Of a DNA stretch of 64,000 nt, positions 27,723 to 37,900 are shown piece by piece. The notes under the pieces were generated by a model. It ran no database searches and was not told the DNA's origin. It saw nothing but the letters and a program-made list of their open reading frames with translations. Origin of the DNA: Bacillota bacterium (lineage in GTDB: Bacteria; Bacillota; Clostridia; Acetivibrionales; JANLFN01); contig JAEWTV010000139.1 of assembly GCA_023397675.1 (NCBI GenBank), positions 62,001-126,000 of the forward strand. The letters are read 5' to 3'. Each line of letters begins with the position of its first letter. The first letter of the stretch is position 1. A program made the position numbers and the translations under genes.

Positions 27723-28961
27723 TTACTTTATATCAAATTTTCTTATATTTGTACCGGTATTGATTATCTTTGCTTTGACACTTACATTTACAGATATACC
27801 CGGGAAGGTATCATCCCATTTTTTTTCATATTCATTCTGCCAAAGCTTTGGGCTCTTTCTGAAAAGAGCAAAGCCAAATCCGAATATATCGGAATTATAC
27901 TCCTTCTGTGCTTTTGCCAACGCTGCACTAATATCTTCACGGATACTTTCGGATAGTTTTTCTTCGGCTATCTTGATCTGGTCCGGTGATAAAAACTCCG
28001 AACCTTTTCCTCCATAGTATTTCGTAAGGTTTCCTACTGCATTGACACTTACATAAATAGCAGGTTTACCATCAATTATTTTTACTTTTATTTTACTTTT
28101 GGGTTTTCCAATATGATAGTATAAAACATTATCAGTATTTTCCGAAACTAAGGATGTTTTATAGGGGGTAATTTTTTTCCCTGTAATCCATCCATATCCA
28201 AGGTTTTCCTTGTTGTTCAGAAGGCCTATAAACTTGTCACCTTTAAAGACAGCAGTAGCTGTAATTATTTCATCCCCTTCACGCTGTATATCAAGCTCGG
28301 AGGAACCTGTCCGTCCACCTTTGGCTTCCGGAGACTCATTATTTTTTGTGGTTGTGGTTATATATGGGGCAGTAGCTTCTAGTCCACCGATAGACAGCAT
28401 CGCAAGAAAGTCCTGTACTGTAATGGGGTATGAAGCATTACTTGATGGGGACAGCTTAATCAGATCAAATATTTCCTGACTTGATGAAATTGAACTGTCG
28501 GTATCAATAGTTGCCAAGGTGTTCTTGGCTTTACCTGATACAATCACCAAATTAACTGCATTTCGCGGTAGTGGACTACGGTCATGTAAATCAAGTATAT
28601 CTGCCATTTTGTATTCTGCAGCCTCTTCACTTACTATCATAATTTTCTGATAGCCGTAAAACAGCTTTAGGGGTACTACCTCCTGTAGTTTTGCCAGACA
28701 GCCGTAAAAAGTCTTATCTGTTGCAGCGTGGACTAAACCTACCTGGTTTGGAGAAGACTTGGAGCCCCCTTCTCCTGCATTATTAGGTTTCATTGCCGGG
28801 ATGTGCTGGATAGATACGGTGTAATCGCCGGTATCCTTGCTGAAATCAACGCCTACAGCTATGATGTGTGCCAGTTGCTCATATTCTATATAATCCCAGC
28901 AGCCGGATAAAAAAATTTGTATTATAACCACCAACAATAATAAAATATATCTTTTTTTCAT
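27723..28961 (-). CDS. Ger(x)C-type germination lipoprotein
   Basis: A 412-residue lipoprotein subunit of a nutrient germinant receptor. Signal peptide with lipobox LSGC at residue 21 (MKKRYILLLLVVIIQIFLSGC in outline), then the family sequence CWDYIEYEQLAHIIAVGVD. The C-terminal third carries the usual GerC domain with FGFALFRKSPKLW. It should be anchored on the outer face of the spore inner membrane with the GerA and GerB subunits. Its ATG overlaps the GerB-type stop by 4 bp (ATGA). Confidence 0.92.
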   Translation of the reverse strand: MKKRYILLLLVVIIQIFLSGCWDYIEYEQLAHIIAVGVDFSKDTGDYTVSIQHIPAMKPNNAGEGGSKSSPNQVGLVHAATDKTFYGCLAKLQEVVPLKLFYGYQKIMIVSEEAAEYKMADILDLHDRSPLPRNAVNLVIVSGKAKNTLATIDTDSSISSSQEIFDLIKLSPSSNASYPITVQDFLAMLSIGGLEATAPYITTTTKNNESPEAKGGRTGSSELDIQREGDEIITATAVFKGDKFIGLLNNKENLGYGWITGKKITPYKTSLVSENTDNVLYYHIGKPKSKIKVKIIDGKPAIYVSVNAVGNLTKYYGGKGSEFLSPDQIKIAEEKLSESIREDISAALAKAQKEYNSDIFGFGFALFRKSPKLWQNEYEKKWDDTFPGISVNVSVKAKIINTGTNIRKFDIK

Positions 28962-30055
28962 TTGCGATCACTTCCGGTTTTCTTATTTTTTATCATCACG
29001 CTTAAAGAGGCAAGGAGTAAAACCAGTATGGAAAAAGGTAAAATAATATAATTAGCAAAAAAAACTGCTAAAAAGTACGCTTTGTTATATGAACTAAGCC
29101 ATACAGACGGTATAAGAATAAGAAGAGACATTATAACCATATGCAGCAACGGCTTTTTATTGCAGAAGATTTTTTTTGATGCCGTCCAGGCGCAGTACAG
29201 GCAGGTTGTTATTTTACCGATGGCAATGAATTGATAGGTTATAAATATAAATGCCTCCATGCCCTGTATAAAGTTCCCTATTTTTATAAGTTTAGCCGCA
29301 TTGACTCCTCCGAAGGCTATTCGTTTTGCAAGTTCGGGACTCATCATTGCAATAATAATAAATATTGCAAAGGTAAAGATTAAGGAGCTCATTACCACTC
29401 CTTTTACAACCCACATGTAGTGCTTGGCGGGATGGGGCACAAAACGCACTAAAATCATAAAAAGAAGCAAACAATCAGCTGAGCCGCTTGCCATAAATAA
29501 AGTGCCTTTAACAAATCCGAGCAGTGAAGTGTCAAAAATAGGGATTATGTACTCAATGTGGAAGTTTTTGAAAATAGCCAGCAAAAAGGCAATAAAGTAG
29601 TTGAGTGCACCAACTACAGCTAGTATCTCGACAAGTCTGGCAAACGACCTGATTCTGCCACCTGCCAAGAGTGCACCGATGAAAACCATGGATGCCATAA
29701 TAACCAGTGGAGGAGTATTTGGAAGAAAGAAAACATTTAGCATTTCTGTGAACATATTGAGATGTGTTACAGCTAAAGCCACATTAATAATTATGAATAT
29801 GCTGCATATTAAAATGCTTGTAAGCCTTCCCAGACCGTTCTCCAAAATATCTAAAATTGTTGACTCGGGGTAGGATTTGGCAAGATAAAAGATCCAGATC
29901 AAAAATGGTGTGAGCATGAGAATTCCGACAAAAGCAGCGAGCCAGGCGGATCTGTCAGTGCTGTCGTCCATCCATGTATGAATATATACTATATTTCCTA
30001 TTATTCCTATAAAGGTAAGAAATAAAACCTGTTCTCTTGTAAGCTTGGCAACCAT
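28958..30055 (-). CDS. GerB-type germinant receptor permease
   Basis: A 365-residue integral membrane protein of the endospore germination permease family (APC superfamily fold) with about ten helices. It starts VAKLTREQVLFLTFIGIIGN after the Met and contains the SWL/STILDILENGLGR block usual in GerAB homologues. In the receptor it is the germinant-binding subunit. It lies 14 bp after the GerA-type gene and overlaps the GerC-type gene by 4 bp. The ligand cannot be told from sequence. Confidence 0.92.
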   Translation of the reverse strand: MVAKLTREQVLFLTFIGIIGNIVYIHTWMDDSTDRSAWLAAFVGILMLTPFLIWIFYLAKSYPESTILDILENGLGRLTSILICSIFIIINVALAVTHLNMFTEMLNVFFLPNTPPLVIMASMVFIGALLAGGRIRSFARLVEILAVVGALNYFIAFLLAIFKNFHIEYIIPIFDTSLLGFVKGTLFMASGSADCLLLFMILVRFVPHPAKHYMWVVKGVVMSSLIFTFAIFIIIAMMSPELAKRIAFGGVNAAKLIKIGNFIQGMEAFIFITYQFIAIGKITTCLYCAWTASKKIFCNKKPLLHMVIMSLLILIPSVWLSSYNKAYFLAVFFANYIILPFSILVLLLASLSVMIKNKKTGSDRK

Positions 30056-30069
30056 ATTTGATCTCCGGA

Positions 30070-31668
30070 TTATTTATCTTTATTATTATTCATTCGTATA
30101 CGATTGTAAGGTGATAATATTCTCAGACGCTTTTTCAGAACACTGAACGGTGCCCGGATTATGGTGTCCTTCATGCCTTCAAAATCAAAGGGAACCAAGG
30201 GATACATGTACGGAACACCAAAGGACTCCAAAGAAACCATATGCCAGATTATTATAATAAGGCCGTTTATTATGCCAAATATACCAAACATACCTGATAA
30301 TAATATGAGGAAAATATTAATCAATCTGGTTGAGAATAGTAGTGTATTTGAAGAAATTGCATAAGTTGAAATATATGATACAGCCACAACAATAATGAGT
30401 GATGCGCTTACATAGCCCGCTGAAACAGCAGCCTGGCCAATGACCACGGCTGCCAGTGTACCGATAAAGTAACCTGCTGTTCCGGGGATTCTCAGAGAAG
30501 CTTCTCTGATAATCGTTAAGCCCAAAGATACAATTAATAATTCAACGATAGATGGAAATGGTACACCTTCTCTGCCGGTTGTTATGTTTATTGCAAGTGT
30601 AGAAGGTACAATGGAATGGTTATAGGCTACAAATGCAAGGTATAGCGGGGATATTGTGATGGCAAGAATGAAAGCTGTACAACGTAAAAGTCTTAAGTAA
30701 CAAGAACTTAATGGTATTTCGGAATAGTCGTCCATTGTTTTGAAATTATCCCAAAATGTTACGGGAGCTAACAATCCAAATGGGCTATTATTGCAAAGTA
30801 TAACAAACTGCCCGTCAGATAAGCCTTTTGTAAGAACATCCGGACGTTCGCTCTGCTTGTAGGTGGCGAAAACAGACATAGTAGAATCTACTATTAATTC
30901 CGATAAAACTCCTATACCGTCAACCATATCGATATTAATTTTTTGAATACGTTTTCTGACTTCATCAATAATCTTTTTATTTGCTATTCCCTCAAGCCAG
31001 AGTAATTTGACCTCTGTTTGCGAAAGCTTCCCAACAATGAATTTTTCAAATTGCAGGTCGGGTGTTGGCAGTCTTTTCATAATTAAATTACAGTTTGTAG
31101 TTATATCCTCTGTCAGGGAATCCATACTTGCTAATGTTGAAACTTCGTTCACGGGTTTTTCTACGGCACGTTTTTCTACCTTACGGCTTTCTATAATCAG
31201 AGCGCTCTCTATTTCGTCTATAAAAAGTATGGCGCTTCCGTTCAGAAGACTGTAAACAATATCCTTCATTTGGTCGCTTTTACTGACAGTAGGTATATAT
31301 ATGAATTTTGATTGTATAATATTAAGAATATCATCACTTGAATTCCTTATATCAATACTTGCTTTCAAGAGAGGTTCAATAACCTGGCTGCTCACAAGCT
31401 TTTGATCCGTGAGGCTATTTATATAAACCAACCCCATTATATATTTATCATTAAATACAAAGTATTTCTTTTCAATAAGACCTATATCTTTACCAAGGAT
31501 ACTATTAATAAACCCGAAATTTTCGTCAATAGTTGAGAAAATACTCTTGAATTGTGCCGAAGACGGTAGGGTTGCTGTACCGTTTTCTATATTTTCATTG
31601 TGACCGGTATTGGTTTTTTTGTTTTTTTTTCTCTTTAGTATACTTGACTCTTTGTTATGTTTTTCCAT
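30070..31668 (-). CDS. GerA-type germinant receptor subunit
   Basis: A 532-residue GerAA-family protein. The cytosolic N-terminal part has a poly-basic start and the two alpha-beta subdomains (GKLSQTEVKLLWLEGIANK); the C-terminal part has four or five helices with the PFPSIVELLIV and RIPGTAGYFIG blocks typical of GerAA/SpoVAF. GerA subunits form the oligomeric ion channel opened by germinant. It is the first gene of the operon 31668-26029. The upstream gap of about 130 bp shows no clear sigma-A promoter, as expected for a forespore gene, but I could not define a sigma-G promoter. Confidence 0.92.
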   Translation of the reverse strand: MEKHNKESSILKRKKNKKTNTGHNENIENGTATLPSSAQFKSIFSTIDENFGFINSILGKDIGLIEKKYFVFNDKYIMGLVYINSLTDQKLVSSQVIEPLLKASIDIRNSSDDILNIIQSKFIYIPTVSKSDQMKDIVYSLLNGSAILFIDEIESALIIESRKVEKRAVEKPVNEVSTLASMDSLTEDITTNCNLIMKRLPTPDLQFEKFIVGKLSQTEVKLLWLEGIANKKIIDEVRKRIQKINIDMVDGIGVLSELIVDSTMSVFATYKQSERPDVLTKGLSDGQFVILCNNSPFGLLAPVTFWDNFKTMDDYSEIPLSSCYLRLLRCTAFILAITISPLYLAFVAYNHSIVPSTLAINITTGREGVPFPSIVELLIVSLGLTIIREASLRIPGTAGYFIGTLAAVVIGQAAVSAGYVSASLIIVVAVSYISTYAISSNTLLFSTRLINIFLILLSGMFGIFGIINGLIIIIWHMVSLESFGVPYMYPLVPFDFEGMKDTIIRAPFSVLKKRLRILSPYNRIRMNNNKDK

Positions 31669-31837
31669 AATACACCTGTAAATATTGTTATACTATAGTT
31701 CATAGTGTTGCAAGCCAGTGTGAATTTTATTCGAAACCATAGCATAGCAAGCCTTGTATAATAATGAATAAGCGGAAGTAAACGGAATTCGGGGACGTTT
31801 TTCCTTGCATTATTATGAAGCTTGAAATTTTATCAAT

Positions 31838-31953
31838 AAGCTCCCAATTCGATATAATCAGAACAGGAAAACAGATAATGTATTAAAAATACCCAAAGTA
31901 GCTTGAAGGCTGCTTTGGGTATTTTTTTGAAAATGAAATATTAAAATCAATGA
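31838..31953 (+). pseudogene. Relic of an SLH gene's 3' end with its terminator
   Basis: This stretch aligns along its length with the last codons, stop, terminator and downstream flank of the SLH gene ending at 39405 (compare 39387-39500). Shared blocks are CCAATT-GATATAATC, AGATAATGTATTA, TACCCAAAGTAGCTT and AAGGCTGCTTTGGGTAT. Here no SLH coding sequence lies upstream. The included hairpin (31885-31928) is a good terminator with seven T but has no gene to terminate. The 419-bp gap 31669-32087 otherwise holds only the palindrome at 31955. Confidence 0.65.
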
Positions 31954-31954
31954 T

Positions 31955-31970
31955 TGACGTTGCAACGTCA
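31955..31970. promoter_or_regulatory. Perfect 16-bp palindrome upstream of the first sensor kinase
   Basis: TGACGTTGCAACGTCA is its own reverse complement. It ends 40 bp before a TATAAT (32011-32016) that lacks a good -35, a spacing suited to an activator site. Confidence 0.5.
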
Positions 31971-32087
31971 CCTGGGACTCATAAAACAAAAACAAATTCA
32001 ATTGTTTCCTTATAATGTCGATATAAACTAAAAGATATAAAAATTCCATTAAGAGAAGTGCCAGTGTGGGACAAAATGGGGGATTTT

Positions 32088-34100
32088 ATGAAAAAAAGCA
32101 GTTTGATAGTAAGCACAGCCGTATTTCTAATCCTTGTTATTTTTGTATTTTTATCCTTTGCGTTACTTACAGGACGTACCCAACAGGAAAAACCAGAGAT
32201 TTCACCGGGATATGTGAATTTAACGAATTTTAATTTTAACAAAAAGCTAGCATATATACCTCACACTAGCTTTTTATATTATAAGAATGAATTGTATAGT
32301 TCAGAAGATTTTAGACTAGGGCTTATAAAAAATGAACCGGTATCACTGATGAAGGAAGAGAATCGTTTTGACCCTGGAAGTTATGGTACATATCGCATAC
32401 TGATTTCACTGCCTGCCAATGGGATGACTTATGGCTTGAGTTCGTACAGTGCCATGTATTCACAGCGGTTATTCATTAATGGGAAAGAATACGCGGATTT
32501 TGGCGTTCCTGGAAAATCAGCAGAGAGTACAATACCAAAAACAGGACATTACACAATTTACTTCACACCAAGCGAAAATCAAACCGAAATAATAATACAG
32601 TTTTCTAATTTCAACCATGCGGATTTTGGGGGTATTGTCCCATTGTACTTAGGTTCACAGGATAATATTACCGAAAGAGATGCAATTAGCAAACAACGGA
32701 TTCATTTTCTTGCAGGGTGTAGTATAACAGTTTTTCTTTTATTTATGGGTATGTTTCTTTTCTTTAGAAGAAGGTATGCTTTCCTTTGGTTCTCTTTGGC
32801 TTGCTTTTCTGTTGGACTTCGTACCTTGATCGTGAACGAGAAGAGCATCATGCTCCTGTTTCCGGATTTACCATGGAAGGCTTCCATAGGAATGGAGTAT
32901 TTGTCATTGATCCTGCTGCTGCTTACTTTCCTCCTATACATTCACAGTATGTTTAAGGGTGCTATACACAAGGCAGCATTGTGGATATTCGGAGGCATAT
33001 GTGCAGTGTATGCGGCAGCGGTGCTTCTGATGAAGCCGTTGACCTATACAAGCTTCATAATTTGGTTTCAGCTTCTCGGGGCACTATTCGGCCTCTATGT
33101 CGTGGCAATGCTTGCCTATAATATTATACGAGTAAAGGACAACCGGCATACCGAGCATGTTCTTATTTTAGTCGGAGGACTGGCTTTTATAGTATTGTCG
33201 GTTCTGGATATACAAATTCACCGGTCGGGTGGTTATAGCCGGCCGTTAGGGTTAATGGAAACTGGTATGATGGTTTTTATTTTTAGTAACATGATTGCAC
33301 TTATTTTGAAGTTTTCACATACTGAAATTGAGCTGGATGAGGCGCACCAAAAGGAACAGGAAATGCAGGAAAGCAATCGGATAATGGACAGAATGAACCA
33401 TATGAAATCAGACTTTATGGCTAATATATCCCATGAAATGAGGACTCCCCTGACGGTCATGGCCAGCTATGCCGGACTGACATCTATGCAGCTGCGACGC
33501 AATGCAATAGATGAAAAAACACTTGACAATCTGGATACCATCAAACGTGAAGCAATACGGTTGGCAGGGATGGTAGAAAAGCTCAAGGAAGTTTCAATGG
33601 AGAAGGAAAGGCAGCTTACCCTTGAAGAAGTAAATGCAGATTCCCTGTTGCAGCAGGCGGCAGATTTCTGCGAGCCGATCTGCCTGAAAAATAATAACCG
33701 ACTTTATGTAGGTCAGGCTTTAGCTGAAATTGTTTTGCATGTAAATAGGGAAAGCATTTTCCAGGTTCTTGTAAATCTTATTGTCAATGCAAATCGACAC
33801 ACCAAGGAAGGTACAATACGGTTGGATGCTGAGATTTGCAATACAGAAGGTTATGAAGGCTTTGTAAAACTCACGGTTTCAGATGATGGTGAGGGCATTG
33901 ACTCCCAACTATTGCCCCGCCTGTTTCAAAGGGGTGTGAGTGGCGACGGCAGTTCAGGTCTCGGACTTTCTATTTGCAAGGAGATTATTGAGGAGCACGG
34001 GGGAAGGATTTGGATCGAAAGTGAGAAAGGGAAAGGATCTATTATCAGCTTTACGCTCCCATATATAGCTCACTATAAAGGAGATATGAATCATGAGTAA
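32088..34100 (+). CDS. 7TMR-DISM sensor histidine kinase (HisKA type)
   Basis: A 670-residue sensor kinase. One N-terminal helix, an extracellular DISMED2-like jelly-roll (about residues 40-200), a seven-helix 7TMR-DISM block (about 205-395), a short coiled coil, HisKA with phospho-accepting His449 in ISHEMRTPL, and HATPase_c with N-box VNLIVNANRHT, DDGEGI and SSGLGLSICKEI. DISMED2 domains have a carbohydrate-binding-like fold, so a glycan or cell-wall cue is plausible. I chose the ATG preceded by GGGGG rather than the upstream in-frame ATG codons. It overlaps the OmpR-type regulator gene by 8 bp. Confidence 0.9.
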   Translation: MKKSSLIVSTAVFLILVIFVFLSFALLTGRTQQEKPEISPGYVNLTNFNFNKKLAYIPHTSFLYYKNELYSSEDFRLGLIKNEPVSLMKEENRFDPGSYGTYRILISLPANGMTYGLSSYSAMYSQRLFINGKEYADFGVPGKSAESTIPKTGHYTIYFTPSENQTEIIIQFSNFNHADFGGIVPLYLGSQDNITERDAISKQRIHFLAGCSITVFLLFMGMFLFFRRRYAFLWFSLACFSVGLRTLIVNEKSIMLLFPDLPWKASIGMEYLSLILLLLTFLLYIHSMFKGAIHKAALWIFGGICAVYAAAVLLMKPLTYTSFIIWFQLLGALFGLYVVAMLAYNIIRVKDNRHTEHVLILVGGLAFIVLSVLDIQIHRSGGYSRPLGLMETGMMVFIFSNMIALILKFSHTEIELDEAHQKEQEMQESNRIMDRMNHMKSDFMANISHEMRTPLTVMASYAGLTSMQLRRNAIDEKTLDNLDTIKREAIRLAGMVEKLKEVSMEKERQLTLEEVNADSLLQQAADFCEPICLKNNNRLYVGQALAEIVLHVNRESIFQVLVNLIVNANRHTKEGTIRLDAEICNTEGYEGFVKLTVSDDGEGIDSQLLPRLFQRGVSGDGSSGLGLSICKEIIEEHGGRIWIESEKGKGSIISFTLPYIAHYKGDMNHE

Positions 34101-34782
34101 TGCTTTGATACTAATTATTGAAGATGATATTAATATAGCAGATGCTAACCGCGCAGCTTTGGAATTGGAAGGCTATCGGGTTATTACGGCAGATACTTTG
34201 TCAAAGGGGAGAGCCATAGTAGAAGAAAGTTTTCCAGACCTTATTATACTTGATATTCTTCTTCCAGACGGTAATGGTTTGTGTTATTGTGAAGAGCTCA
34301 GAGGAAAAGATGGTGTCCGTATATTGTTCCTGAGTGCACTAAATACAAAAGAGGATGTTCTGGCAGGACTTCGGGCCGGAGGGGATGATTACATTGCAAA
34401 ACCATATGATATGGATGAACTGATTCTACGGGTAGAAACTTTACTGCGTCGCGGTAAGCTCATAGGGAATTTAGAGCCTCCACTCAAGTTATACGGCCTG
34501 GAAATGGATATTTCGTCCCGCCGTGCTTTGCTTGAAGGACGTGATCTCCTGCTAAAACCTAAAGAGTTTTCGCTACTGGAAATTCTGCTGCGTAATCATG
34601 GTCAAACGGTTTCTTCAGAGGAGTTATACCAAATAGTATGGGGATTGGATACTTTGGGAGACATCCGTACAGTTAAGGAGCACATTTCCCGAATTCGGAG
34701 CAAGTTGGGCGAAAACAGTACTATCTCTATATTTACTGAGCGTGGTAAAGGATACTGCCTTAACAGCAGGGAATCGAATTAA
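34093..34782 (+). CDS. OmpR-family response regulator
   Basis: A 229-residue response regulator. The receiver domain has acidic residues Glu10-Asp12, phospho-acceptor Asp54 (IILDILLPDGNG) and Lys in IAKPYD. The C-terminal winged helix (about 130-229) has the OmpR/PhoB signature LKPKEFSLLEILLRNHGQ and RTVKEHISRIRSKLG. It is co-transcribed with the HisKA kinase. The next gene, 183 bp downstream, is a large SLH protein, the likely main target. Confidence 0.92.
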   Translation: MSNALILIIEDDINIADANRAALELEGYRVITADTLSKGRAIVEESFPDLIILDILLPDGNGLCYCEELRGKDGVRILFLSALNTKEDVLAGLRAGGDDYIAKPYDMDELILRVETLLRRGKLIGNLEPPLKLYGLEMDISSRRALLEGRDLLLKPKEFSLLEILLRNHGQTVSSEELYQIVWGLDTLGDIRTVKEHISRIRSKLGENSTISIFTERGKGYCLNSRESN

Positions 34783-34792
34783 GTAAAAGGTT

Positions 34793-34931
34793 GTCAAAAT
34801 TTGACGTTTGTACAGCTTTACTGTCTGTATTTGTGCATTATACAATATAAATAAAAGAATATGATCTGTAAACAGGGTTATCACGGCAGCAAGCAAAGTT
34901 TTTTGTAAACTTAATCTTTGTACTGTGATAA
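34793..34931 (+). promoter_or_regulatory. Promoter region and leader hairpin before the third SLH gene
   Basis: A perfect inverted repeat GTCAAA-a-TTTGAC lies at 34793-34805. A TTTACT-16 bp-TATACA candidate promoter follows (34817-34844). The leader then holds a stem TTATCAC/GTGATAA (34878-34884 and 34925-34931) with an inner CAAAG/CTTTG pair. Confidence 0.4.
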
Positions 34932-34965
34932 TTCTTTCATTTTCATAAGTATTGAGGGGGTACAT

Positions 34966-37900
34966 ATGAGAAAAAAACAACGTTGTTTGGGTTCATTATT
35001 GATGGTATTGGTGATGATGTTTAGTATGTTTCCGGTAACTGCTGGAGCTGCAGATGAAGTATGGATAGATATCAGTGATGTGGCCGGACTCAAAAGTATA
35101 GGAAGTAATCCTTCAGCTAACTACCGACTGAAAGCAGATATTGATCTTGGAGGAGCAGAGTGGAATTCAATAGGGCCTTTTTCCGGTAAGCTGGATGGCA
35201 ACTCAAAGGTTATAAAGAATTTTACAATCAATGATACAAGTATTTACAATAAAGGCTTGTTTTCATCTGTTGAACCCTCGGGACAGATAAGTAATCTGGG
35301 GATAGAAGGAGCTAACATCACTGCCGGAAAATATGCAGGTGTCCTTGCTGGTGCTAACAGTGGTGTGATAAGTAAGTGTTACACAAAAGGCTCTGTCAAT
35401 GGATATGAATATGTCGGAGGCCTTGTTGGACAAAATTCTGGAACCATTGAGAATTCATATTCTCAGGCAAGTGTCAGCGGCAAGGATTATTTGGGAGGAT
35501 TGGCAGGAACCAATTCAGGCACTGTGACAAAGTCCTATGCAACTTCGTCGATTCTTCCTTCTGTTTTTAACAATTATGTGGATTTTGATGGAACCTCAGG
35601 ATATATAGACATAGAGCATAAAGACATCTATGTGGGAGACAAATTTACTCTTGAAGCTTGGTTCCAGTGGGATAAAACAAATACGGATGCAGTTAATTTT
35701 ATTATGGGAAAAGGTTATGAACAATTTGAAATTCATACAGGTGGCGGATCAGGGGTCAATGGATTAAGGTTTATTCCGGTATCGAATGAAGGACAAGATT
35801 CCTATATTGATGTAAAAAATGTGATACAGCCCGGTTGGTTTCATGTGGCGGCCGTTTATAGTTATGATAATACTTTACACGAAGCCACTGCTCAGGTCTA
35901 TGTCAATGGAAAAGCCCAGGATTTATGGAGAGGAACGACTAATTTAGGAAAATCAGCTAAGCTTACCAGAACAACTAATATACTTGGGTATGGTATAGTA
36001 GAAGGTGTGTTGGTACCCCAGCAAAATCATATTAATATTGGGCGCCGTACAGACGAGACATATTACTTTGACGGCAGAATATGTGACGTGAGGTTTTGGA
36101 ATATAGCAAGAACAGGTGATGAAATCAACAGAGACAAAGATAAGGTTCTAACCGGAAATGAGCCAGGACTGGTAGGCTACTGGAAGCTAAAAGAAGATTT
36201 AGGAGAAGCACTTGACAGCAGCAGCAGCTCTACTAAAAATGATGGTAAGCTTGTAGGTGGTGTTACCCGAGAAAGGGAAAATGCTGCGACTCATAAGGGT
36301 GGGCTTATCGGTCAAAATAGCGGGGCTGTTTCGGACTCATACTATGATTCTGGAGTTTCCGGACAATTGGATGCTGCAGGAACACCAAAATCAACAGAAG
36401 AGATGAAGCTGCAGTCGACATTTACTGACTGGGATTTCAGCAATGTATGGGGGTTGGATTCCGGATATCCATATTTGATAAAGGAAATAAGTAATGCGAC
36501 AGTGAGTATTTTAGTTCCGGCTACAGGGGGAACTCCTTCGACTGCGGCACAGGTGGAAGCAAATACCCGAAATGCAAACTATACAGTATCCGGTCTTGTA
36601 TGGAATGAAGAAATGACACAAGCTAATCGATTTAATGGAGGTCAGGTATATACAGCAACAATCACTCTCACCTCAAAAAATGGAAGTAAATTTCAATCAG
36701 CAGCCTTTACTCCTACAGTGGCAGGTTCCACTTCAGTAGGAGCAATCGTCACAAAAGGTAATGGGGTTGGTAATACTGTGACCTTCACAGTGAGTTTTCC
36801 GGTAACGGATGCTAAGACTTTATGGTCCATTTATATCAGTACTCAGCCAAAAAAGCTGTTCTATACTGAGGGAAAGGATACGAGTCTTTCTTTGGACGGT
36901 ATGGTGGTATACGAATACTATAATGACGGATCATACAAAACAGTCTGCTTCACAGATGGAACGGCACAAGGTTATACCACCAGCCCAGGTAACGGTACAA
37001 ACCTGACAGCTGCACATAACAACACCGCTGTAACGGTAACCAACACGGCTAATGGATATACGATTCAAACCAATAGATTAAGAGTGGGGAATGAGGCTGG
37101 TAGCAGGGTCGATCTTGGTAAGTGGACAGGCAGCGATGCCATAATCGTTCCTGCAGGTGCCAGTGTAACAATAACCGGAAACAGGAATAATACAACTATT
37201 GCCTGCTGTGAAGGAGCATCACTGACCCTGGATAATGTATCCATTACCAATACTACGCAGGGTTACAGTCCAGTTGCCTTCAGTGGAAATGACAATAAAC
37301 TTATAATCACGGGAAATAACAGCCTAAACGCGGGTTCAAACGCTCCGGGGGTTGAAGCTACAGATGCAACCTTGCGCATTCTCGGTACCGGTTCAATTGC
37401 CTCGACAGGCGGAGTAAATGGCGCCCCCGGTATTGGAAGCACGTCATATAAGGGTTCAACCAACATCACCATTGAGAGCGGTACAATTGTTGCAACTGCC
37501 CAAGGGGAAGGTAGGGGTAGTAAATTTAAAGGCGGTGAAGGTATCGCTGCAGAAACCATCACAATAAATGGTGGAATAGTAACAGCACGTGGATATCGCG
37601 GAGGTGCAGGTATCGGAGCCGGATTGAGTGCTAATAATAGTAAAGTCACAATATTAGGCGGTAATGTAACAGCTACAGGTGCAACAGCTGCTCCCGGTAT
37701 CGGCAGTTGGAATACTAGGTTGGTAGACAAGAATAATAAGATTTGTATATCAGGCGGTAGAATAGTGGCAATCGGAGGTGGAAGTGACGGCACAGGCATT
37801 GGCGGAAGTTCGATGATTGCTAATACCGGCTCAATACAATTGACAGGAGGAGAAATTTTTGCCGATCGTAACAGCAGCTACGATTCCTGTGATATTGGAA

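Noticed and set aside
37263..37799. 178-codon minus-strand frame inside the third SLH gene
   Set aside because: Low-complexity Pro/Ile/Val composition complementary to Gly-rich beta-helix turns; no start signals.
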